Positions 35,319 through 42,600 of a stretch of DNA of 64,000 bases are shown here, in pieces. The notes beneath the pieces are model-generated. The model was not told the origin of the DNA. It saw nothing but the letters and a program-made list of their open reading frames with translations, and did no database searches. Source of the DNA: Deminuibacter soli (GTDB taxonomy: Bacteria > Bacteroidota > Bacteroidia > Chitinophagales > Chitinophagaceae); NCBI RefSeq assembly GCF_003412455.1, contig NZ_QTJU01000010.1, positions 122,762 to 186,761 of the forward strand, read 5' to 3'. The first letter of the stretch is position 1. Each line of letters begins with the position of its first letter. The translations under genes and the position numbers were made by a program.

Positions 35319-35933
35319 ATGCACAATTCAATCCTTATCCAGGTATCGGCCGGCCGCGGCCCTGCAGAATGCTGCAGGGCTGTTGCCAGGCTGGTGCCGC
35401 TATTGATAAAAGACGCAGATAAACAGGGCATTACCGCTACTGTAACAGAACAAACACCCGGAGAGCTCAACGGCACCCTGCAGTCTGTTTTGCTGCGGCT
35501 GGAAGGCAGCGCCGCAGCAGCTTTTGCAGCCAGCTGGGAAGGCAGCGTGCAATGGGTGGCGCAAAGCCCCTACCGCCGCATGCACAAGCGCAAAAACTGG
35601 TTTGTAAGTCTGCAGGTGTTTAAACCCGCAGCACAGCAAGTGCCACCCGGCACCATCGTTTATACCACATGCCGCGCCTCCGGGCCGGGTGGCCAGCATG
35701 TAAACAAAACCGAATCGGCCGTATGGGCCATACATGTGGCATCGGGCATCAGCGTGCTGGCAAGTGACACACGTTCACAACACCAGAATAAAAAACTGGC
35801 CACAGAACGCCTGCTGCAAAAGCTCGCGGCCTGGCAACTGGAGCAGCAACTGGCCAGCGCGCAACAACAATGGGAACAGCACACGCATACGCAGAGAGGC
35901 AATGCGGCCCGGGTCATCAGGATGCCGCTTTAG
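35319..35933 (+). CDS. prfH: Peptide chain release factor H (PrfH)
   Basis: A short class I release factor-like protein (204 aa) with the GGQ tripeptide at 124-126 within RASGPGGQHVNKTESAVWA, followed by SDTRSQHQNKKLATERLL. It lacks the long N-terminal domain and codon-recognition part of RF1/RF2. PrfH is thought to free peptide from ribosomes with damaged 16S rRNA so that RtcB can religate the rRNA. It is in an operon with rtcB. The final G of its TAG stop is the first base of a 20-unit 18-bp repeat array. Confidence 0.93.
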   Translation: MHNSILIQVSAGRGPAECCRAVARLVPLLIKDADKQGITATVTEQTPGELNGTLQSVLLRLEGSAAAAFAASWEGSVQWVAQSPYRRMHKRKNWFVSLQVFKPAAQQVPPGTIVYTTCRASGPGGQHVNKTESAVWAIHVASGISVLASDTRSQHQNKKLATERLLQKLAAWQLEQQLASAQQQWEQHTHTQRGNAARVIRMPL

Positions 35934-36285
35934 CGCTTTGCGCGTTTCAGGCACTTTGTGCGTTCCATGCACTTCGTGCGTTCAATGCGCTTTGCGCGTT
36001 CCATGCGCTTTGCGTGTTCCATGCACTTCGTGCGTTCAATGTGCTTTGCGCGTTTCATGCACTTTGTGCGTTCCATGCGCTCTGCGCGTTCCATGCACTT
36101 TGTGCGTTCAATGCGCTTTGCGTGTTCCATGCACCTCGTGCGTTCAATGCGCTTTGCGCGTTCAATGCGCTTTGCGTGTTCCATGCACTTTGTGCGTTCA
36201 ATGTGCTTTGCGCGTTCCATGCACTTCGTGCGTTCCATGCGCTTTGCGCGTTCCATGCACTTCGTGCGTTCCATGCGCTTTGCGC
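35933..36285. repeat. Tandem array of twenty 18-bp mini-hairpin units
   Basis: Twenty units with exact 18-bp phase and no insertions. Each is an 11-nt mini-hairpin (4-bp stem, 3-nt loop) plus a 7-nt spacer (GTTCCAT, GTTCAAT, GTTTCAT or, in unit 1, GTTTCAG). Two stem types occur: GCAC/GTGC (nine units) and GCGC/GCGC with GT-wobble variants (eleven units). The two sides of the stem never mix types, so the central pair covaries as A-T or G-C in 20 of 20 units. Loops are TTT, TTC, TCT or CTC. The array fills the gap after prfH; 36286-36340 adds a degenerate tail. Confidence 0.9.
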
Positions 36286-36339
36286 GCGTTCAAGGTTTCA
36301 GCGTTCACTTTGCCTTTTTTCCCTTCGGAGAACGCTGAA

Positions 36340-36410
36340 ACTTTTGAACATTGAAACTATTGAACATTGAACTATTGAACTTTGAAACTATTGAACGCCG
36401 GAACTGTATT
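36340..36410. repeat. Interspersed repeat family B (GAAACTATTGAAC type)
   Basis: Several copies of the word GAAAC/GAACTATTGAAC(A/T)TTGA lie back to back immediately before the AraC gene. The same words occur at 39959-40010 and, in the form TTGAACAATCAAA, at 60141-60204. They force the frame upstream of 36453 to stay open without being coding. Confidence 0.6.
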
Positions 36411-36452
36411 GAACCCGGATTTAGTTATCTTACAGCAGCAACCGGAACACTT

Positions 36453-37580
36453 ATGTCGCTTAGCCTGTTTTCGCTGATTGTTTTACTTGGTGCCATACAG
36501 GCACTGCTGCTGGGTATCACACTGCTGTTCAGCAGGGCGCACAGCCGCTTACAGCAATACGCCCTGGCGTTTTTTATGCTCATTCTCGCCTATAATGGTT
36601 TTGAAACATTGAACTGGAGCACCAATACCAACAGCATCGCATTCCAGTTCTTTACGTTTGTGCCCATCTTTGGCCTGGGCCCCTGCGTATATCTCTACAT
36701 TTACAGTTTTATATACCCTCAAAAGCCTGCCCGCATTAAATGGTACTTTCTGCCGGTATGGATCATGCTGGCATTGCGGGTATTGCTTTGGACAGATGTA
36801 TGGCTTTTTCTGCACGGGCATGGTCTGCGCATGCATCCCATGGCACTGGATACCTGGTATGGCGCTTTCGCAGAACCGCTGAGCGTAGTGTATTTCTGGA
36901 TATTCATGGTACGCACGCTGTTATTATTCAGGCGGTTCACTCCTGCCAATACTCATTTGCCTGCAACTGAATTTACCATGGCCCGCCGGTGGCTCACCGC
37001 TTTTGTGTGGAATATGGCAGTGCTGGGTGTAATGTGGTTAGGTACGATAGTAATGCCGCGGTTTTGGCCGGCAGTCTACTACTGGCAATACTACCCGATA
37101 GAAATATACCTCGCCTTTTTTATCTACTGGATTGCATTTGCCGGGTACCAGCAAATTAAAATTGTATACATCGTACAGCAAAAAGCGGCGGCAACTACCT
37201 TTATTGATAGTATTCCCGAAGCCGACATTCAACGTTGCATGACGGCCCTGGAATATGCGATGGAACAGGACAAGCTGTACCTCGATCCGGATCTCACCCT
37301 GCAAAGCCTGGCACAAAAAATCCAGTTCAATCCTAAAATCATCTCCGCCGTGTTAAACCAGCGCATGCAAAAGGGCTTCAACGAATTTGTCAACAGCTGC
37401 CGCACCGGTGAAGCGCAAAAACGATTGCTCGATCCCGCCAACAAACACCTCAGCATTTCGGGTATTGCCTTTGATTGCGGCTTTAATTCACAGGCTACTT
37501 TCCAGCGTGCATTTAAGCTGCACACCGGGTGTACCCCCAAGGAATTCGTCCAAAACCACCTGCAAAAACAGGAAAATTAG
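36453..37580 (+). CDS. AraC family regulator with N-terminal multi-pass membrane domain
   Basis: The ATG at 36453 (MSLSLFSLIVLLGAIQALLLG) begins a membrane domain of about seven helices (residues 1-235). A cytoplasmic AraC DNA-binding domain follows (LTLQSLAQKIQFNPKIISAVLNQRM, GFNEFVNSCRTGEAQKRLL, HLSISGIAFDCGFNSQATFQRAFKLHTGCTPKEF). This membrane-AraC layout is frequent in Bacteroidota and is thought to sense a lipid or envelope signal. The longer frame beginning at 36351 runs through repeat DNA and is rejected. The M1 peptidase gene 70 bp downstream is a plausible target. Confidence 0.88.
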   Translation: MSLSLFSLIVLLGAIQALLLGITLLFSRAHSRLQQYALAFFMLILAYNGFETLNWSTNTNSIAFQFFTFVPIFGLGPCVYLYIYSFIYPQKPARIKWYFLPVWIMLALRVLLWTDVWLFLHGHGLRMHPMALDTWYGAFAEPLSVVYFWIFMVRTLLLFRRFTPANTHLPATEFTMARRWLTAFVWNMAVLGVMWLGTIVMPRFWPAVYYWQYYPIEIYLAFFIYWIAFAGYQQIKIVYIVQQKAAATTFIDSIPEADIQRCMTALEYAMEQDKLYLDPDLTLQSLAQKIQFNPKIISAVLNQRMQKGFNEFVNSCRTGEAQKRLLDPANKHLSISGIAFDCGFNSQATFQRAFKLHTGCTPKEFVQNHLQKQEN

Positions 37581-37650
37581 TATGCAAATCCGGATTTGCA
37601 TAGGTTAGCAACCACCGCCGCACGTACTTCACCGGGCAAAACAACACCAT

Positions 37651-39864
37651 ATGCCAAAGTACCTGTTCCCCGTTTTTTTCCTGTTTTTCTGCACCATTAC
37701 CGCCTTTACCCAGCCGAACGAATACCTGGGCACCTACGCCTCAAAAAGCGCAGGCCATACTATCAGGGTTGGCCTGTTTAACACCCGGCTGCGCTGTGCG
37801 GTTGATGGCAGCCGTGCACATTTCCTGGCGCCGGTTACAACAGACCGGTTTGCTATCGCCGATTCAACCACCGGCGCAGCGTTGCAATTTGTACGCGCAG
37901 CTGACGGCAGTATCCGCGGCTTGCAGACCAGCGCAGATACAACACTTTGGATTAAACAAACCGGTTTAACCGATGATGCTTCATTGATTACCCGCTATGG
38001 CAACAGGGACAATGGCTTTAGCTACAGCGACACGCTCCGCGGCATGTTAACTCCCCTGCGCAGCTGTTATGATGTTACCTTCTACCACCTCAATGTTCGT
38101 ATTGATACGGGTGCACATACTGTTGGCGGATACGTGCTGATGCGTTATAAAGCAGTAACCACATTCAACAGGCTGCAGATTGACCTGTTCGCCAATATGA
38201 CCATTGAAAAAATATTGTTTGAAGAAAAGCCGCTGACTTACACTAGAGCATACGATGCCGTGTATGTACAGTTTCCGCAGAACGTAAACCACGGCGATAC
38301 GGGCAGTATTACCGTGTTTTACCACGGCAAACCACAAGTGCCGGATTCCAGTATTCCCATGACCGGCGGTATTTTCTGGAAACATGATGAAAATGGCCTG
38401 CTGTGGATGGAAACCGTTTGCCAGGGATCAGGCGCCAGCTTATGGTGGCCCAATAAAGATCACCTCAGCGATGAGCCGGACAGCATGCATATTTCCGTAA
38501 CCCTGCCGGCAGGACTGCCCGAAGTATCCAATGGCCGGTTGTTATCCAAGCAAACGGTAGCAGGTAACCAGGTACAGTACAACTGGGCAGTAAGTTACCC
38601 TATCAATAATTATAATGTGGTGGTGAACATCGGTGACTATGTTGGCTGGACAGATACCCTGCAACACAGCGACGGCACTGTTCTTCCCCTGCAGTTTTAC
38701 TGCCTGCGGCAGCACCGTAAAAATGCGGAGCAGCTGTTTGGCTATGTAAAACCCATGCTGCGCTTTTATGAAAAAGCATTCGGTCCTTACCCTTTTGCGC
38801 GCGATGGCTTTACATTAATGGAATCGGTATACCCCATGGAACACCAGGGCGCTGTTAGTGTTGGCGCATTAGAGACAAAACATTTTAATCCACACGAGCA
38901 TATTGAAGCCATGTGGCACGAAACTGCACATGAATGGTGGGGCAACAATATCAGTGTGAAAGATTTTGCAGATTTCTGGGTGCACGAAGGCTTTGCAGAT
39001 TTCGCGGCCGTGCTGATGAGCGCTCAGCATTACAGCCCAACCTTTACCGCCATTTACTACCGGCAGCAAAAATTTGGCCGCAAGGAACCGGTTACGGGTG
39101 TGCGTGATGTAAACCATTTCTTCTACGACCTTGATCATATTTACACAAGAGGAAATTTAATGCTGAATACCCTGCGTCATGTGATCAACAACGACAGTAG
39201 CTGGTTTAACCTTATGCGTGGACTGCAAACACAGTTCCGGTATCAAACCGTAACTGCGGATGACATTATCCGGTACATTAACAACGCCACACATACCGAT
39301 TACACGTATTTCTTTAACGAATACCTGCTGCATACCGATTTACCCGAGCTGCAGGTGCAGGTAACCGCTCAGCCAAACGGCATCACGCTTCATTATCGCT
39401 GGCAGGCAGAAGAGCCTTCGTTTCATATGCCGGTGCAGGTTACGCTGGCGCCTCACCAATACGATTTTATTTATCCTGACAGCAGCTGGCAAACGCGTTT
39501 TGTACCAGGCATGCAGCCTGATGACTTCCATGTAAAAGGACAGGAGCGATTCTTTATCAATGCCCGCATAAGCGGCGTTGCAGCACCGCAGCCATTGGCT
39601 GGCGATGCATTACAGCAATATGCAGGGAAGTATGTAACAGACAAACAAAAAATGTTTCAGTTCAGCACAAAGAACAACCGGTTGTTGCTGGAATCAAAAG
39701 ATGGCGGTATACCGCTCAGTGAACTTGGCTACCGCAAAAAGGATGTGTTTGATTGGGATTATGCCGCTATTGAATGGGCATTTATACGTGACGCAAATGG
39801 TGCAGTGACAGGTGTTACTGCCTACACAGACACAGAAACTGCAACACTTAAGAAGTTGCCTTAA
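37651..39864 (+). CDS. Secreted M1 family metallopeptidase
   Basis: A signal peptide (residues 1-20, ending TAFTQ) is followed by an N-terminal beta region. The M1 aminopeptidase-like fold starts near residue 140 (YDVTFYHLNVRIDTGAHTVGGYVLMRY). The exopeptidase-type substrate motif is YPMEHQGAVS rather than GAMEN. Zinc ligands are His423 and His427 of HETAHEWW and Glu446 in VHEGFADF, giving HExxH-x18-E. The last 110 residues resemble a DUF3471-type tail (LQQYAGKYVTDKQKMFQF). It may be an aminopeptidase of the periplasm. It is followed by repeat sequence and not by a gene in the same operon. Confidence 0.92.
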   Translation: MPKYLFPVFFLFFCTITAFTQPNEYLGTYASKSAGHTIRVGLFNTRLRCAVDGSRAHFLAPVTTDRFAIADSTTGAALQFVRAADGSIRGLQTSADTTLWIKQTGLTDDASLITRYGNRDNGFSYSDTLRGMLTPLRSCYDVTFYHLNVRIDTGAHTVGGYVLMRYKAVTTFNRLQIDLFANMTIEKILFEEKPLTYTRAYDAVYVQFPQNVNHGDTGSITVFYHGKPQVPDSSIPMTGGIFWKHDENGLLWMETVCQGSGASLWWPNKDHLSDEPDSMHISVTLPAGLPEVSNGRLLSKQTVAGNQVQYNWAVSYPINNYNVVVNIGDYVGWTDTLQHSDGTVLPLQFYCLRQHRKNAEQLFGYVKPMLRFYEKAFGPYPFARDGFTLMESVYPMEHQGAVSVGALETKHFNPHEHIEAMWHETAHEWWGNNISVKDFADFWVHEGFADFAAVLMSAQHYSPTFTAIYYRQQKFGRKEPVTGVRDVNHFFYDLDHIYTRGNLMLNTLRHVINNDSSWFNLMRGLQTQFRYQTVTADDIIRYINNATHTDYTYFFNEYLLHTDLPELQVQVTAQPNGITLHYRWQAEEPSFHMPVQVTLAPHQYDFIYPDSSWQTRFVPGMQPDDFHVKGQERFFINARISGVAAPQPLAGDALQQYAGKYVTDKQKMFQFSTKNNRLLLESKDGGIPLSELGYRKKDVFDWDYAAIEWAFIRDANGAVTGVTAYTDTETATLKKLP

Positions 39865-39873
39865 CAGCTACTC

Positions 39874-40020
39874 GTTCCATGCGCTGCGCGCGTTCCAAAG
39901 GTTTAAAAGTTTCATGCACTTCGTGCGTTTAAAAAGTTCCAGTGTTCAATTTGGCATGCTGGAACTATTGAACTTTGAAACTATTGAACAGTGGAACAAT
40001 TGAACTGTTATTGAACCCGG
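39874..40020. repeat. Dispersed mini-hairpin units plus family B repeat
   Basis: GTTCCAT then GCGC-T-GCGC (39881-39889), and GCAC-TTC-GTGC (39916-39926), are solitary members of the hairpin family arrayed at 35933. They are followed at 39959-40010 by GAACTATTGAAC words of family B. The same two families are joined in the same order after prfH. Confidence 0.6.
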
Positions 40021-40028
40021 TTTTTATT

Positions 40029-42371
40029 TTATAAACGCAGCAGGCCGAATTTCACCAGCGAATTCACCGGTTTATTGTCCCAGAACAATTCAAAATCTTC
40101 CAGGCCTGCGGCTTCGTAGTTTTCTTTTACCTCCTGCCAGGTGTAGGTTTTAAGATTGGATGCTGCGAGCTTCTGCAACATATCACACAACCAGATGCCC
40201 TGCGGCTGGTTTACGCTGATGTTTACCGATTTGGTTCTGCCCTGGAAAGTGAGTGAAGTCATTTCCCAGTGATTGCCTTTTTTCGATTTGGTATAATGTT
40301 CTACCTGCGGCTGATTGCCCAGCCATACCATTTTGGTAGCAGGTTTGGCTTGCGCATATTCTTCTTCGGAGAGCGCTTTTACAATAAAGTCAGGCGGTAC
40401 GCTTGTTTTGGGCACTTTAAAGTCAAACCATTTCTGTAATGGAAAATCAAAACAGGCATTGTGCATGTAGTTCAGCAATGACTTCTTTAAGCCATAGCCA
40501 AAGCTGGCATGGTCTGCGCCTGTTGGGTCGCTGTGTTCCAGGTCGTTGTTTGCAAACGGGCCATCGGTAGGCGTTTCACGCACTACGTCAAACCTTTCCG
40601 GTTCCAGTCCTACAGGGCTGTGCGCCGTCATGGTAAACTGGTGCCAGTAAGCTGATTGCAGGATGCCTGCTTCAAACATCTGGCGCACCATTTCCAGCGA
40701 GTCGATGGTTTCCTGGGCAGTTTGTGTAGGGAAACCGTACATAAGGTAAGCATGCACCATAATACCAGCTTCGGTAAAATGGCGGTTAACCCGTGCTACC
40801 TGCGCAACAGTGATCCCTTTTTTTATCAATCCCAGCAAGCGGTCTGACGCTACTTCCAGTCCGCCGGAGACAGCGATACAGCCGGATGCTTTTAACAGCA
40901 GGCATAAATCGCGTGTAAAGCTTTTTTCAAAACGGATATTCGTCCACCAGGTCACGGTGAGTTTGCGGCGTATAATTTCAAGTGCCAGTGCACGCATCAG
41001 CGCAGGTGGTGCAGCTTCATCTACAAAGTGAAAACCATTCTGACCAGTTTGCGCAATAATGGTTTCCATCCTGTCGCAGAGCAGCTGCGCTGCAATCGGC
41101 TCGTACAGGCGGATATAATCGAGCGAAATATCACAGAAAGTACATTTACCCCAGTAACAACCATGCGCCATGGTAAGCTTGTTCCAGCGGCCATCACTCC
41201 ACAGGCTGTGCATAGGGTTCACCACTTCAATGGCTGATATATATTTGTCCAGCAAAAAATCACCATAATCAGGTGTGCCTACCTGGCCTTGTTTGTAATC
41301 GCTGCAGGCTGCGTTATTGATATAGGTAACCCTGCCATCAACCAGGGCAAACGTGCGTTTCAGCTCATCCTGCGTTTTAGTACCCATAAGGTATTGCAGC
41401 AGGTTTTCAATGGGTGCTTCCCCATCATCAAGTGTGATAAAATCAAAACAGGCAAACACGCGCTCATCTTTCAGTGAACGGAGTTCGGTGTTGGCAAAAC
41501 CGCCACCCATGGCCACTTTCACACCGGGATACTGTTGTTTTATCCATTGCCCGCAACGCAGGGCTGCATACAGGTTACCGGGAAAGGGCACAGAAATGGC
41601 CACCATCATGGGTTGTACGCTGCTCATGTGATTGGCGAGCAATTGCAGCATGATTTCATCAATATAAGTGTAAGGCTGCTGCAGGGCCTGGTGCAGCTCA
41701 TCAAAGCTGTTGGCACTGCGTGCAAGCTTTTCTGCGTAACGGCTAAAGCCAAAGTGTTTGTCCACGCATTCGGTCATCAAATCACTCAGGTCTTCCAGGT
41801 ACATGGTAGCCAGGTGCTTGGCCCTGTCTTGCATACCCATTGAGCCAAAAGCCCAGTTTAAATCATCGAGCTGCGCAAAGCGGGATGCTTCGGGTAAATA
41901 ATCACGTTTGGCAATAAGGTGTGCCAGTGTGGGATTTTTGCCCTGCAGAAAAAGTATCACACCATCAATGGTATGAATGTAATCATCCTGCAAGGCGAGC
42001 ATGCGTTTGGCGTTGTCTGAATACCCGCCCTCAGGCGCTTCCTTACCGTTGATACCGGCAAACAGCTGCGCCAGTCCCTGTTTCGAGAACAAAGACAAGG
42101 TCACTTCAATGCCAAGGTCGCTCTGGAAGGAAGTAATGTTTTTGGTATTCAGAAAGCCTTTTAAGTAAGCTGTAGCCGGGTAAGGGGTATTCAGCTGGGT
42201 AAAAGGCGGTGTGATTAATAATACGGACGCACTCAACGCAAATTCATTTAAAGGGCAAAAGTAGTCATTTTCGGAGAGCCGGGAGCAACGTGCGCCGGCA
42301 TACGTTAGCCGATCTTGTTTAGTTAAGCGTGGCAGACATTTTTTACTGCTCCGAAGGAGTCCTATAGACAA
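40029..42371 (-). CDS. B12-binding-type radical SAM protein
   Basis: A 780-residue radical SAM enzyme. The N-terminal part (about 50-330) resembles a cobalamin-binding Rossmann domain (VLLITPPFTQLNTPYPATAYLKGFL, VKVAMGGGFANTEL, FDFITLDDGEAPIENLL). The radical SAM cluster motif is Cys405-x3-Cys409-x2-Cys412 in GCYWGKCTFCDIS. The rest of the barrel includes GGLEVASDRLLGLIKKG and HAYLMYGFPTQT. The reaction is unknown; relatives include methyltransferases and uncharacterised enzymes. The first ~48 residues are doubtful, and a TTG at 42236 is a possible true start. It is a single gene. Confidence 0.88.
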   Translation of the reverse strand: MSIGLLRSSKKCLPRLTKQDRLTYAGARCSRLSENDYFCPLNEFALSASVLLITPPFTQLNTPYPATAYLKGFLNTKNITSFQSDLGIEVTLSLFSKQGLAQLFAGINGKEAPEGGYSDNAKRMLALQDDYIHTIDGVILFLQGKNPTLAHLIAKRDYLPEASRFAQLDDLNWAFGSMGMQDRAKHLATMYLEDLSDLMTECVDKHFGFSRYAEKLARSANSFDELHQALQQPYTYIDEIMLQLLANHMSSVQPMMVAISVPFPGNLYAALRCGQWIKQQYPGVKVAMGGGFANTELRSLKDERVFACFDFITLDDGEAPIENLLQYLMGTKTQDELKRTFALVDGRVTYINNAACSDYKQGQVGTPDYGDFLLDKYISAIEVVNPMHSLWSDGRWNKLTMAHGCYWGKCTFCDISLDYIRLYEPIAAQLLCDRMETIIAQTGQNGFHFVDEAAPPALMRALALEIIRRKLTVTWWTNIRFEKSFTRDLCLLLKASGCIAVSGGLEVASDRLLGLIKKGITVAQVARVNRHFTEAGIMVHAYLMYGFPTQTAQETIDSLEMVRQMFEAGILQSAYWHQFTMTAHSPVGLEPERFDVVRETPTDGPFANNDLEHSDPTGADHASFGYGLKKSLLNYMHNACFDFPLQKWFDFKVPKTSVPPDFIVKALSEEEYAQAKPATKMVWLGNQPQVEHYTKSKKGNHWEMTSLTFQGRTKSVNISVNQPQGIWLCDMLQKLAASNLKTYTWQEVKENYEAAGLEDFELFWDNKPVNSLVKFGLLRL

Positions 42372-42600
42372 AGAAACACAGAGGGAAAACCCGCAAAGGT
42401 CACAAAGAGCTGTTAACTAAACGACATTGAGACATCAGTCGTGCGTATTTGGAGAACATCGGGAATCGGCCGTTTAGACAATCTTAGCGCATTTATCGTG
42501 CAAAGAAAAGCGGCATACACTCCATTGTGCATGCCGCCAAACCGGGGTTACGCCAAGGAAAACGTTAAACATTAAACCAGAAACGTTCAACCTGTAGCGC
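42372..42600. other. Intergenic region with terminator and repeat remnants
   Basis: The region includes a hairpin GCGGCAT/ATGCCGC at 42510-42537, followed by TTTTCTTTG on the - strand, which terminates the kinase-barrel gene. A partial family A word (CATCGGGAATCGG) lies at 42459-42471. A GCAAAGGTCACAAAG-type low-complexity stretch precedes it near 42385-42410. No gene is seen. Confidence 0.6.

Noticed and set aside
35933..36285. CRISPR array
   Set aside because: The 18-bp units have no unique spacers and there are no cas genes; it is a simple tandem repeat.
35734..36370. Long open frames through the 18-bp array in several frames, giving Cys/Ala/Arg- or Met/Arg-rich repetitive peptides
   Set aside because: The unit length is a multiple of three and has no stop codon in most frames, so open frames arise automatically. 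None has a credible start or composition, and the strand-symmetric hairpins explain the pattern better.
36351..36452. N-terminal extension of the membrane AraC regulator
   Set aside because: These codons fall in family B repeat DNA; the ATG at 36453 starts directly before the first membrane helix.
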